Source: Cytophagales bacterium (GTDB lineage Bacteria > Bacteroidota > Bacteroidia > Cytophagales > Spirosomataceae). From it: 64,000 nucleotides of DNA. The stretch lies in NCBI GenBank assembly GCA_024742395.1, contig JANSYO010000002.1, positions 62,001-126,000 of the forward strand. The letters are read 5' to 3'. Below are positions 1 through 9,349 of the stretch, piece after piece. The position numbers and the translations under genes were made by a program. Each line of letters begins with the position of its first letter. Position 1 is the first letter of the stretch. The notes below the pieces were generated by a model, which made no database searches, had not been told where the DNA came from, and saw only the letters and a list, made by a program, of their open reading frames with translations.

Positions 1-227
1 TACACCGTATTTAAAATTAACAGTGCAAATTAAATGAACAGTGTTCATAATATCCAAACTTTTCAGTCAAAAAAACGAGTCCTCTTTTTAACAGAACTTT
101 CTATAATGCTGACTATTAGACACTTTATAAGCTTCGTAGGGGTGTTTATTCAACAGAGTTTTTTAGGCCGTTTATAAAAAGAAAGGTTAAATAGCCTTAC
201 ATTCGTTAAACATGTAAAGCGAGAATA

Positions 228-1985
228 ATGGCCAATTTGAAGCGTTTTTTATCCATTGACACCTTTGTTACTTATGGGGGTAATTTTCTTAAGGTACATC
301 ACCGATTTCCACTGACTTTACTTTCGTCATTTCTAGCCACAGCGTTCATCATTTATTCAATTTACAATGACGACGATCGTGTTTTCCAAAAGCTTCAGCC
401 TTCCATCTTTAACTTTTACCTGGGGATTCCCCTATTTTTAGCCGTAGAAATCTCTAAAAAGAGAAAGTGGATAAACCCTATATTTAGCTATTCCTTAGCT
501 TTCGTAATTCTGATCGCCTATTTTTTCTTTGCAGAGCCCCAAACTGTTTTTGGCGAGAATAAGTCTTTCTATTTCAGAACCATAACTCTTGGCCTGATTT
601 TTCATTTAGCGGTATCTGTTATCCCATTTCTGAAAACCAAAGGTTCAAATGGCTTCTGGCAATTCAATAAAAGCCTGTTTATAGCTATACTAACCGCATT
701 CTTATATTCCATGACCCTTTTTGGTGGTTTGAGCTTAGCTTTATTGGCCATAGAAAACCTTTTTGAGGTCTCTATACCTGACAAATCATACGGTTACCTC
801 TTTGTTTTAATTAATCTTTATATAAATACGACTCTCTTTCTATCCCATCTACCCTCATTAGAAGAAATTGACCAAGACAGCTCTTATCCAAAAGGATTAA
901 AACTTTTCACTCAATACGTATTACTTCCTTTAGTTGGTATTTATTTACTTATTCTTTTAGGTTATGAAACCAAAATAATTCTTCATTGGAATTTACCTAA
1001 AGGCTGGGTAAGCTATTTGGTTTTGGCGAGTGCTATATTTGGCATTCTTGCCTTCCTTCTACTCTATCCCCTCAAAAATAGCAGCAGCTGGATTAGACGA
1101 TATAATACCCTTTACTACTGGATTCTTCTGCCATTGATTTTGCTCATGTTCGTAGCTATTTACGTTCGTATTAATCAATACGGCGTCACCGAACCACGCT
1201 ATTATGTGGCTATTCTTTCCGTATTGCTCCTTTTTATCTCTTTATACTTTATTTTAAGTTCAAAGGATGACATCAGAATTATCCCTCTTAGCCTGGTAAT
1301 TATTGGGCTTATTTCTGCCTATGGTCCTTTTAGCAGTTTCGAAGTCGCTAAACGCAATCAGACAAAAAGATTCATGGAGCTTTTAACAAAACATAATCTT
1401 ATACAGCATGGAAAACTAACTTCCTCAGGAGGCATAAGTTTAAATGCCAGAGAATCTGAGGTGTTCTCCTCAAGTCTTGAACACCTTTCGGAATCAGAAC
1501 CTGAAATAATGATTGACTTATTGGAAGGAGAATTAGCCGATAAATTCAGGACGAGCGACTTACATACAAGAAAATTTTTAGTCCGGACACACCTTGATTT
1601 TAAAGAGACCAAAATCAATCAATCCCAATCTATAAGTATCAACCGGAAGAGGTCTCTCATAGAAAATGCTTATTCCGCTCATTATATTATTGAAGTTAAC
1701 ACTTTCGGGAAAATATGGAAAGAAGAAACAAATCTCGATGAAATGAAAGTTACTTTAAAACAATCGAAATCTATGAACCTTATAGTCAGCATTGAAAAAG
1801 AAGAACTTCTTTTTGACTATTCAAGCATTCAAGAACAAGGAAGTAGTCCCGAAACCAATGAAGTCTCCTACAGAGCTACCAGCAAAAGTTGGAAGGCCGT
1901 CTTGGTCATTGATTCCTTTTATAGGTCTTCTGAACAAGATGAAGGTTCTATGAGTGGTAAAATTTATCTTATAAAGAAGATTTAG
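228..1985 (+). CDS. DUF4153-family polytopic membrane protein
   Basis: This is a 585-residue integral membrane protein. The N-terminal two thirds (about residues 25-370) consist of roughly ten or more hydrophobic segments separated by short charged loops. The last 200 residues are soluble and end in IKKI. The opening and the membrane layout match the DUF4153 family, which is common in Bacteroidota and has no established biochemical role. The ATG at 228 follows a short AT-rich leader, and no upstream in-frame start looks better. Its 3' end overlaps the convergent glycosyltransferase gene by 17 bp. Family assignment is by pattern recognition; the function is unknown. Confidence 0.85.
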   Translation: MANLKRFLSIDTFVTYGGNFLKVHHRFPLTLLSSFLATAFIIYSIYNDDDRVFQKLQPSIFNFYLGIPLFLAVEISKKRKWINPIFSYSLAFVILIAYFFFAEPQTVFGENKSFYFRTITLGLIFHLAVSVIPFLKTKGSNGFWQFNKSLFIAILTAFLYSMTLFGGLSLALLAIENLFEVSIPDKSYGYLFVLINLYINTTLFLSHLPSLEEIDQDSSYPKGLKLFTQYVLLPLVGIYLLILLGYETKIILHWNLPKGWVSYLVLASAIFGILAFLLLYPLKNSSSWIRRYNTLYYWILLPLILLMFVAIYVRINQYGVTEPRYYVAILSVLLLFISLYFILSSKDDIRIIPLSLVIIGLISAYGPFSSFEVAKRNQTKRFMELLTKHNLIQHGKLTSSGGISLNARESEVFSSSLEHLSESEPEIMIDLLEGELADKFRTSDLHTRKFLVRTHLDFKETKINQSQSISINRKRSLIENAYSAHYIIEVNTFGKIWKEETNLDEMKVTLKQSKSMNLIVSIEKEELLFDYSSIQEQGSSPETNEVSYRATSKSWKAVLVIDSFYRSSEQDEGSMSGKIYLIKKI

Positions 1986-2712
1986 GAACAAACGTTTTAA
2001 ACAGACTCCAGATCTTCATTGCCACGACCCCAAAGATTGCCTCCTTAAAGATCCCGGAAGACATTTTGGAATTTCCTTTGGTTCGATCAGTAAAAATGAT
2101 TGGTACCTCTTTAATATTGAATTTATGCAAATAGGCGTTAAACTTCATTTCTATCTGAAAAGCATAGCCCACAAAAGTGATCTTATCCAGATTAATGGTA
2201 CTAAGCACCTGATTAGTGTAGCAAATAAAACCTCCTGTTGGGTCCATGATAGGCATTCTTGTAATTAGCCTTACATATACCCCGGCAAAGTATGACATTA
2301 AAACCCTGCCCATTGGCCAGTTAACAACATTTACTCCGGTAATATATCTGGAGCCAATGGCCACATCATAGCCTCCTATTTTACATGTATGATATAGCCT
2401 TACCAAGTCATTGGGGTTATGAGAGAAATCAGCGTCCATCTCAAAAATGTACTGATACTCTCTTTCTAATGCCCATTTAAAACCAGTAATATAGGCTGTC
2501 CCTAAACCAAGCTTTCCTTGTCTTTCAATTAAATGAAGAGAGTCCTTAAATTCATCCTGAAGATTTTTTACTATCTCCGCTGTACCGTCAGGTGATCCAT
2601 CATCTACAATCAATACATGAAAAGGGTCAGCTAAACTAAACACCTTTCGAATAATATCAGCGACATTTTCCTTTTCATTGTAAGTAGGTATAATGACAAG
2701 GTTTTCTCTCAT
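1969..2712 (-). CDS. Polyprenol monophosphomannose synthase-like GT2 glycosyltransferase
   Basis: This is a 247-residue family 2 glycosyltransferase of the Dpm1 type. It opens with VIIPTYNEKENV, has the nucleotide-sugar motif IVDDGSPDGT near residue 35 and the metal-binding motif EMDADFSHNP near residue 90. Enzymes of this type transfer mannose from GDP-mannose to a polyprenyl phosphate at the cytoplasmic membrane face. No C-terminal membrane helices are evident, so it is the short soluble form. The gene starts 4 bp inside the end of the upstream DUF4296 lipoprotein gene, so the two are probably co-transcribed. This pairing is common in Bacteroidota. Donor specificity is inferred from the family. 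Confidence 0.88.
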   Translation of the reverse strand: MRENLVIIPTYNEKENVADIIRKVFSLADPFHVLIVDDGSPDGTAEIVKNLQDEFKDSLHLIERQGKLGLGTAYITGFKWALEREYQYIFEMDADFSHNPNDLVRLYHTCKIGGYDVAIGSRYITGVNVVNWPMGRVLMSYFAGVYVRLITRMPIMDPTGGFICYTNQVLSTINLDKITFVGYAFQIEMKFNAYLHKFNIKEVPIIFTDRTKGNSKMSSGIFKEAIFGVVAMKIWSLFKTFVPKSSL

Positions 2713-3083
2713 GGATTCGGTTTAGTTTGTTGCTCCTTTTTCTCCAGAGCTTCTTGTTCTTTACGTTCTTCTTCTTTTAAGAAGGCTTCTACACCGGCCC
2801 AGATTTTTGCAAATTCCTTTGGGTGCGTACCGTAGTAATCATAATTATTGACGTATTGTGCAGAATCTATGCCATAGTGGTTTAAAACACTGTCTTTAAG
2901 AAACTCAAATGCCACAATGGAGGAATCGTATGACCTCAAACTCAGTCGGCTAACTTCAGATTCCACCAATTGAATTCCCGCTAAAACATCAATCATTTTA
3001 TCTTCCGGAATAAAATCATCTGGCCGGTCTTGCAAACCACAAGACACACAAAGAAAAAGAATAAGTATAGATTTGGTATTCAT
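2709..3083 (-). CDS. DUF4296 lipoprotein
   Basis: This is a 124-residue exported lipoprotein. The N-terminus has a hydrophobic signal followed by the lipobox-like LCVSCG, with lipidation expected at Cys15. A domain around residues 20-105 matches DUF4296, seen as the segment DKMIDVLAGIQLVES followed by FLKDSVLNHYGID. The C-terminus is charged and Lys/Glu-rich. It overlaps the downstream mannosyltransferase gene by 4 bp. DUF4296 proteins are Bacteroidota-specific and uncharacterised. Confidence 0.82.
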   Translation of the reverse strand: MNTKSILILFLCVSCGLQDRPDDFIPEDKMIDVLAGIQLVESEVSRLSLRSYDSSIVAFEFLKDSVLNHYGIDSAQYVNNYDYYGTHPKEFAKIWAGVEAFLKEEERKEQEALEKKEQQTKPNP

Positions 3084-3183
3084 TTCTGATTAAGACCCGG
3101 CTAGATTACCTTTACAGAAACAAAAGTACGGAAAGCCACGTTAGAAGCATGATTGTGTTTCTATAAAAAAGCTTAATAATTAA

Positions 3184-4044
3184 GTGAGAAATATCTTTTC
3201 CAAATTAAACAAATTTGAAATTAAGATCAGAAAAGCTGTGAATTCTCAAATGCATGGCAATTTCAGTTCTATTTTCAAAGGCACGGGCCTTGAGTTCTCA
3301 GACTTAAGGACATATCAATATGGAGATGATGTTCGCACCATAGACTGGATTACCACGGCCAAAGGACACGGTGCATATGTTAAGATATTCAAGGAAGAAA
3401 AGGAGCAAACGGTATTTTTTCTTCTCGATGTCAGTGCTTCACAAGGTATTGGAAGACAAGGGGAAAAGAAAATTGACCGAGCAAAAGAAGTCTGTGGTAC
3501 TCTGGCATTATCGGCCTTAAAAGAATCAAGTCATGTGGGACTCTACTGTTTTTCTGATCAAAAAGAATTATATCTAAAACCGGAATCGGGGATAAAGTTT
3601 GCCTATAAATTCATTCTTAAACTTTTCCAACTAGAGCCCGTTTCTAACAGAACTGATATAAAAGAGGCAATCAGGTTTACACTAAACATGCTGAAACGGA
3701 AAAGTGTGCTAATTATGATTTCTGATTTTCAGGATAAAGGATATGAAGACAATTTAAAAGCTCTAGCAAAAAATCATGACTTGGTCATAATTCATTTATA
3801 CGATGACAGAGAAGTAAATGTACCGAGTTTAGGCCTGGTACACATTGAGGACGCTGAGGCCAATAAAGTCTCCTGGATAAATACCTCTTCAAAATCCTTT
3901 AAAAGAAGAATGAAACAAGATTTTGAATCAAAAAAAGACAAACTAAAAACACTCTCTAAGCAATACAATGCCAATTACTTAGAAATATCTTCTACTGAAG
4001 ACTTTGTTCCCCGCCTAGTCAAACTATTCCAGGTAAGAAGATGA
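3184..4044 (+). CDS. DUF58 family protein (von Willebrand A-like)
   Basis: This 286-residue protein carries the DUF58 signature GTGLEFSDLRTYQYGDDVR near residues 40-58, followed by IDW and a vWA-like domain with the MIDAS-type DVSAS sequence near residue 86. DUF58 proteins usually work with MoxR-type AAA ATPases and BatA/B/D membrane proteins in metalloprotein maturation or envelope stress tolerance. The start is GTG; no in-frame ATG precedes the conserved N-terminus. The stop overlaps the next gene in an ATGA arrangement. No moxR lies immediately upstream here. Confidence 0.87.
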   Translation: MRNIFSKLNKFEIKIRKAVNSQMHGNFSSIFKGTGLEFSDLRTYQYGDDVRTIDWITTAKGHGAYVKIFKEEKEQTVFFLLDVSASQGIGRQGEKKIDRAKEVCGTLALSALKESSHVGLYCFSDQKELYLKPESGIKFAYKFILKLFQLEPVSNRTDIKEAIRFTLNMLKRKSVLIMISDFQDKGYEDNLKALAKNHDLVIIHLYDDREVNVPSLGLVHIEDAEANKVSWINTSSKSFKRRMKQDFESKKDKLKTLSKQYNANYLEISSTEDFVPRLVKLFQVRR

Positions 4045-4931
4045 TGAAGACATTGCAAATACTCTTCCTTTGGATAATGGTTTTATCTCATGGGTTTGCT
4101 CAAAGTCCAAGAATAAAGTTTTTGAAAGATAGTGTGGTGATTGGGGATCCTTTTAAAGTAAGCTTGGTTTTTGACCATTCACCTGATGATGAAGTTATTT
4201 TCCCAAAAAAAATAAAGTATTTTACCCCTTTTGAACTCCATAACATTGCTTCCTTTCAAACTGTCACTGTAGACACTGTCAGCAAAGACAGTCTGGTCTA
4301 TACTTTAGAGCTTTACAAAACTGATCCTTTCCAAATTCTCAGTCTTCCAGTTTGGATATTAAATGGGAGAGATAGTATTGAATACCAGTCTAATCAAGAC
4401 ACTATTCACCTGAAATCATTAGTTTCATATCAAGATATTGAAGGTTCTGGTTTAAAAAGTACTGTGGACTACTTCGTGGAAAAGTCCAGACAGCCTATGA
4501 GGAAATGGCAAAAAATATTGATTGGGATTGTGGCTTTAATAGGCTTTATCGCTCTTATTTTCAGGAAAAAAATTGAGAATCTTATTCTACGTTTCAGATT
4601 TCAAAAAAGACATCAGGTATTTAGATTTGAATTCAAGAAAATCATGTTTTACGAAACAGATAAAACAAGCCTTCAACAAGCCAACTCTCTTTGGCGTAGC
4701 CACATGGAGTGGCTAGAAAAGAAACCTTTTACTTCTTATTCTGCTTCTGAAATAGCCGACTTAATAGAAGAAGATAATGTGGGGCAAGCATTAAGAGAGG
4801 TGGAGTCCTCTTTATTTGGTAATCAAAAAACAGAGAGAATACCAGTAGCTTTGCAAATTCTATTCTCATACGCGAACGATCGGTTTAAAAGTCAATTCAG
4901 GAACTATAAAAAACAATTGAAAAATGGATAA
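4041..4931 (+). CDS. BatD-like exported protein with one membrane span
   Basis: This is a 296-residue protein. A cleavable signal peptide ending near HGFAQ is followed by a beta-rich periplasmic domain of about 130 residues. A single transmembrane helix lies near residues 158-175 (ILIGIVALIGFIALIF). A cytoplasmic helical tail follows. This layout, directly after a DUF58 gene and overlapping it by 4 bp, is that of the BatD-like partners in Bat operons. Sequence identity to BatD is not obvious by eye, so the assignment rests on layout and neighbourhood. The stop overlaps the next gene by 8 bp. Confidence 0.6.
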   Translation: MMKTLQILFLWIMVLSHGFAQSPRIKFLKDSVVIGDPFKVSLVFDHSPDDEVIFPKKIKYFTPFELHNIASFQTVTVDTVSKDSLVYTLELYKTDPFQILSLPVWILNGRDSIEYQSNQDTIHLKSLVSYQDIEGSGLKSTVDYFVEKSRQPMRKWQKILIGIVALIGFIALIFRKKIENLILRFRFQKRHQVFRFEFKKIMFYETDKTSLQQANSLWRSHMEWLEKKPFTSYSASEIADLIEEDNVGQALREVESSLFGNQKTERIPVALQILFSYANDRFKSQFRNYKKQLKNG

Positions 4932-5559
4932 TCCGGTAATAATTTTTGGAGCAGGTAGCCTGGGCAAGGTGGCACTTGATATCTTCAATGAAAACAATGT
5001 ACTTATATACGGCCTACTTGATGACAATAAAGATTTGCATGGCAAAGAATACGGTAGTGTAACGGTTTTAGGGGATACAGATGATGATGGCTTCCTCAAA
5101 CTTATTGGGAAGAAAACTCAGGCTTTCGTTGCCCTTCAAAACAAAGAAGAAAGAAAACAGGTCGCTGAAATGCTTGCAAAGAAAAGAAAAGTAATGCCGA
5201 TTAATGGTATTCATAAATCAGCAGTGGTTTCTGAAGAAGCTGAGATAGGCCATGGTAACTTGATTTCTGCCAATTGTACTGTCGGTCCTTTTTCAATACT
5301 AGGTAATCTTAACATAGTAGGCTCCGGAGTTATCATTGATGCTGAGGCGGAAATAGGCAATCTGGTAGAAATAGGAAGTGGCAGTGTGATAAACAGTGAA
5401 GCGAAAATTGAAAATGAGGTCTTTATTGGTAGCAACGTCACCATTGTATCAGGAATTAAAATAGGAAAAGGGGCCCGAATCGGGGCGGGTTCTGTCGTGA
5501 TAGAGAATGTTAAAGCTGGTCAGACAGTCTTTGGTAATCCTGCTAAAAGTGTCGGCTAA
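4924..5559 (+). CDS. NeuD/PglD-type left-handed beta-helix acyltransferase, catalytic His absent
   Basis: This 211-residue protein has the two-part PglD/NeuD architecture. The N-terminal Rossmann-like sugar-nucleotide domain begins VIIFGAGSLGKVALDI. Residues 95-211 are hexapeptide repeats forming a left-handed beta-helix, ending with the usual GNPAK. Characterised members acetylate UDP-amino sugars with acetyl-CoA. In PglD the catalytic base lies in a DHDC-type motif. The aligned segment here reads DAEAEIG, placing Ala140 where the His should be. It may therefore be inactive, use a different base, or act as a binding protein. It overlaps the BatD-like gene by 8 bp, which suggests translational coupling. 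Confidence 0.75.
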   Translation: MDNPVIIFGAGSLGKVALDIFNENNVLIYGLLDDNKDLHGKEYGSVTVLGDTDDDGFLKLIGKKTQAFVALQNKEERKQVAEMLAKKRKVMPINGIHKSAVVSEEAEIGHGNLISANCTVGPFSILGNLNIVGSGVIIDAEAEIGNLVEIGSGSVINSEAKIENEVFIGSNVTIVSGIKIGKGARIGAGSVVIENVKAGQTVFGNPAKSVG

Positions 5560-5597
5560 AAAGCCTTCCAAAATTTAACAGAACATAGAACTATTCT

Positions 5598-5688
5598 AAG
5601 GATTATTGGAGATATTCGAAGCAAAAATTGATTGGCCAGCACTTCGATACTAACTTGTCCCAATTTTGTAGGATTCGCAACAATCCTT
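5598..5688. repeat. Nested inverted repeats upstream of pyruvate carboxylase
   Basis: AAGGATTATTG at 5598-5608 pairs with CAACAATCCTT at 5678-5688 (10 of 11 positions complementary). Inside it, TTCGAAG near 5614-5620 faces CTTCGA near 5642-5647. A short GGATT/AATCC hairpin (5671-5686) competes with the outer right arm. The block lies 38-128 bp before the pyc start, so it could be a structured leader or operator. No known riboswitch is recognised. Confidence 0.35.
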
Positions 5689-5725
5689 CTCTAAAATACA
5701 CCATAGGAAATCACAGAAAAAATAG

Positions 5726-8700
5726 ATGAAAGAGTACGTAAAGCCGATAAAGAGACTTTTAATTGCCAACAGGGGAGAAATAGCCATTCGAATAATGAGG
5801 GCTGCTTCAGAACTTGGCATAACCACCGTAGCACTCTACACTTTTGAAGACCGGTATTCACTTCATAGGTACAAGGCTGATGAGGCCTACCAAATAGGAA
5901 GTGATGATGACGCCTTAAAACCTTACCTGGATATTGAAGGCATAATAAAACTGGCCAAAAGCAAAAAAATAGATGGTATTCACCCTGGTTATGGTTTCCT
6001 TTCAGAGAATGTTACTCTGGTAAGAAGATGCCAGGATGAAGGAATCATTTTTGTAGGACCTACTCCTGAGGCCATGGATGCTTTAGGTGATAAAAAAGCG
6101 GCCAAGAATTTGGCTGTAAAGGCCGGCGTACCTCTGATTCCTGACTACCGAGGAGAATTACCCGATGTTGATTTTGCCTTAGAAAAAGCCAGAGAAATTG
6201 GTTTTCCCATGATGGTTAAGGCCGTTGCCGGTGGTGGTGGTCGCGGTATGAGAGTTGTTCATACTGAGGAAGATTTTCCAAAGGCCTTTAATGAGGCTAA
6301 AAACGAAGCCAAAACTGCTTTTGGAAACGATGAAATTTTCCTTGAGAAATTTGTGATTGAGCCCAAGCACTTAGAGGTTCAGTTACTGGGAGATACTCAC
6401 GGCAATCTGATTCATTTATATGAAAGAGACTGTTCAGTTCAAAGACGTTTTCAAAAAGTAGTGGAGGTAGCACCTTCCTTTGGTTTAAAAAAGGAGACTC
6501 GTCAAAAGCTTTATGATTATGCTATCCAAATAGGAAAGGCTGTTAATTATTCAAATGCCGGTACGGTTGAGTTCTTAGTAGATAAGCAGGAGAACGTCTA
6601 CTTTATTGAGGTAAACCCAAGAATTCAGGTAGAACATACCATTACTGAAGAAGTAACTGGTGTAGACATTGTAAGAACTCAGCTTTTAATAGCGATGGGT
6701 TATAAGTTGTCTGATAATGGAATCTACATTCATAACCAAGATGAGGTACCTCTTAAAGGTTATGCTATACAGTGTAGAATTACCACAGAAGATCCTGCCA
6801 ACGGTTTCAAGCCTGATTTTGGTACCATTATAGCTTATAGAAATGCTGCGGGTTTTGGGATAAGACTAGACGAAGGTTCCGCTTATCCGGGAATGAAGAT
6901 TTCTCCTTATTTCGACTCAATGATCGTAAAGTTAACGGCCAGAGGTAGAACTTTAAAAGGAGCAGCACAAAGGCTTTCAAGAGCACTTGTAGAATTCAGA
7001 ATTCGAGGAGTTAAGACCAATATTTCTTTCCTGAGAAATGTTATTAATCATAAAGAGTTTCAACAAGGTAAAGCTCGTGTAACTTTTATTGAAAGCCACC
7101 CTGAGTTGCTGAACCTGTTTAAGCCACAAGACAGATCTACAAAGGCCATGAGTCTTATTGCCGATGTCATTGTAAACGGGAACAAAACCTTGGGGCAAAT
7201 TGGCAAACCGGAATTTCCAATGCCGAAAGTACCTTCTGTAGATCCATTTATGGAATATCCTCAGGGTAACAAGCAGAGGCTTGAATCCATGGGGGCAGAC
7301 AAGTTTGCTCAGTGGGTCAAAGAACAAAAACCAGTCTTATTTACAGATACGACTTTCAGAGATGGGCATCAGTCACTTCTTGCTACAAGAGTAAGAACTA
7401 CTGATATGCTGGCGGTGGCCGAGAATTTTGCTAAAGACTTTCCTCAACTCTTCTCTATGGAAGTGTGGGGCGGAGCCACTTTTGATGTAGCTATGCGTTT
7501 TCTATATGAAAGCCCATGGAGGCGTTTGCAAGAGTTTAGAGAAGCTATGCCTAACATGCTTCTGCAAATGCTACTTAGAGGCTCCAACGCTGTTGGTTAT
7601 ACTGCTTATCCTGATAATTTGGTAGAAAGTTTTATCGAAAAGTCAGCAGAGAACGGTATTGATGTCTTCAGAATTTTTGATTCACTTAACTGGATTGAGT
7701 CAATGAAATTGAGTATCAAAACGGTGAGGGAAAGAACGAACTCAATTGCTGAAGCGGCTATTTGCTATACAGGAGAAATGCTTGATCCTAACCAGAAAAA
7801 GTATACCCTTCAGTATTATCTTGACATGGCACGTCAGCTTGAAGATGAAGGGGCACATATAATTGCCATCAAAGATATGGCAGGACTTCTTAAGCCATAC
7901 ACCGCTGAAGTATTAGTAAAAGAACTTAAAAAGGCTGTAGACCTACCGGTTCATTTACATACTCACGATACTTCATCTATACAGTCTTCTACTTATTTAA
8001 AAGCCGTAGAAAGTGGTATTGATGTTATTGACTGTGCTTTAGGCGGTCTATCAGGCCTAACTTCTCAGCCAAACTTCAATTCTGTTGTGGCCATGCTAAA
8101 AGGACATGAAAGAGAGTGTGAGATTAACTTACCAAAGTTAAATCAGTATAGTACTTACTGGGAAGACGTTAGAACGATGTATGCTCCTTTTGAGTCTGGA
8201 TTAAAATCCGGCTCAGCTGAAGTATATGAACATGAAATGCCAGGAGGTCAGTATTCAAACTTAAAGTCGCAGTCTATCTCTTTGGGTCTGGCAGACAAGT
8301 TTGACACGCTTAAGCACAATTATCATGTGGTTAATAATCTCTTTGGAGACATTGTGAAAGTAACGCCTTCTTCCAAAGTTGTAGGAGATATGGCTCTCTT
8401 TATGACATCTAACGATCTGGATGAAGAAGATATCTTCAAAAGAGGTGACACACTGAGCTTTCCAGAATCAGTGAAGGGCTTCTTCCGTGGTGACCTAGGT
8501 CAGCCACCGGGAGGTTTTCCTAAAGAATTACAGTCCATTATTTTAGGAGATATTAAGCCTTATACAGAGAGACCGAATGCTCACATGGCACCTATAGATT
8601 TAGAAAGTGAGTTTGAGCAATTCAAGAAGGATTTCCCTGGCAGCGATGGTTATTTAGACTATTTGGCCTATAAGCTATACGATAAGGTTTACGAAGAATT

Positions 8701-9178
8701 TCACGAGAACCGTGACAAATTTGGTGATGTGAGTATCATTCCTTCTCATGCTTTCTGGTATGGTTTGAATCAGAACGAGGAGATTATGATAAAGATAGAA
8801 GAAGGAAAGACTATCTTGGTTAGATATCTTTACACCTCTGAGCCAGATGAAGAAGGAAAGCGAACTGTTAGCTTTGAACTTAATGGCCAAACTAGAAAGA
8901 TCAAGATTAGAGACAGATCTCTTAAAGTAGTAAAACCTTCGAATAAGAAAATAGAGAAAGAAGGCGACATTGGAGCCCCTCTTCAGGGTCGTATCTCCCG
9001 AATCTTGGTTAAAAAAGGTGAAGAAGTAATGAAAAACACCCCTCTTTTTGTTATTGAAGCTATGAAAATGGAATCAATTGTTGCTTCTCCTTTTGAAGGA
9101 ACAGTCGCTTCTATTCAATTGGCAGAAGGCTCAGTAGTAGAACAAAATGACTGGGTAGTAGAGATAGAGAAGGCTTAA
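5726..9178 (+). CDS. pyc: Pyruvate carboxylase
   Basis: This is a full-length single-chain pyruvate carboxylase of 1150 residues, the usual size. Residues 10-455 are the biotin carboxylase domain, including the glycine-rich VAGGGGRGMR ATP-binding loop and EVNPRIQVEHTITEE. From about 540 the carboxyltransferase domain starts with DTTFRDGHQSL, then the central PYC/OADA region. The C-terminal biotinyl domain has EAMKMES with biotin lysine K1114. It makes oxaloacetate from pyruvate, bicarbonate and ATP in the cytoplasm, an anaplerotic and gluconeogenic step. It stands alone, with a strong terminator after it. Biotin supply is not encoded in the window. Confidence 0.97.
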   Translation: MKEYVKPIKRLLIANRGEIAIRIMRAASELGITTVALYTFEDRYSLHRYKADEAYQIGSDDDALKPYLDIEGIIKLAKSKKIDGIHPGYGFLSENVTLVRRCQDEGIIFVGPTPEAMDALGDKKAAKNLAVKAGVPLIPDYRGELPDVDFALEKAREIGFPMMVKAVAGGGGRGMRVVHTEEDFPKAFNEAKNEAKTAFGNDEIFLEKFVIEPKHLEVQLLGDTHGNLIHLYERDCSVQRRFQKVVEVAPSFGLKKETRQKLYDYAIQIGKAVNYSNAGTVEFLVDKQENVYFIEVNPRIQVEHTITEEVTGVDIVRTQLLIAMGYKLSDNGIYIHNQDEVPLKGYAIQCRITTEDPANGFKPDFGTIIAYRNAAGFGIRLDEGSAYPGMKISPYFDSMIVKLTARGRTLKGAAQRLSRALVEFRIRGVKTNISFLRNVINHKEFQQGKARVTFIESHPELLNLFKPQDRSTKAMSLIADVIVNGNKTLGQIGKPEFPMPKVPSVDPFMEYPQGNKQRLESMGADKFAQWVKEQKPVLFTDTTFRDGHQSLLATRVRTTDMLAVAENFAKDFPQLFSMEVWGGATFDVAMRFLYESPWRRLQEFREAMPNMLLQMLLRGSNAVGYTAYPDNLVESFIEKSAENGIDVFRIFDSLNWIESMKLSIKTVRERTNSIAEAAICYTGEMLDPNQKKYTLQYYLDMARQLEDEGAHIIAIKDMAGLLKPYTAEVLVKELKKAVDLPVHLHTHDTSSIQSSTYLKAVESGIDVIDCALGGLSGLTSQPNFNSVVAMLKGHERECEINLPKLNQYSTYWEDVRTMYAPFESGLKSGSAEVYEHEMPGGQYSNLKSQSISLGLADKFDTLKHNYHVVNNLFGDIVKVTPSSKVVGDMALFMTSNDLDEEDIFKRGDTLSFPESVKGFFRGDLGQPPGGFPKELQSIILGDIKPYTERPNAHMAPIDLESEFEQFKKDFPGSDGYLDYLAYKLYDKVYEEFHENRDKFGDVSIIPSHAFWYGLNQNEEIMIKIEEGKTILVRYLYTSEPDEEGKRTVSFELNGQTRKIKIRDRSLKVVKPSNKKIEKEGDIGAPLQGRISRILVKKGEEVMKNTPLFVIEAMKMESIVASPFEGTVASIQLAEGSVVEQNDWVVEIEKA

Positions 9179-9198
9179 ATTATACATTCTTTATATAG

Positions 9199-9232
9199 AA
9201 AAGCAGAGGCCCCGGGTCTCTGCTTTTATTTT
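9199..9232 (+). terminator. Rho-independent terminator after pyc
   Basis: A 10-bp stem (AAAAGCAGAG at 9199-9208 with CTCTGCTTTT at 9218-9227) encloses a GC-rich loop and is followed by a T-rich run. It starts 20 bp after the pyc stop. Confidence 0.85.
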
Positions 9233-9349
9233 TACAACTAATTAGTCGTCAAAGTTTAAGCTCGATGAATTAAATAGTATTATTTTAATCTCTTAGATCT
9301 AGCAAAGCCAAATTAAGGCTACCTTCGGACGATTTTTGAAAGCAATTAT

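Noticed and set aside
1-227. Possible gene or regulatory element at the window start
   Set aside because: No credible frame, hairpin or TTG/TAnnTTTG pair is visible; it is treated as AT-rich intergenic sequence.
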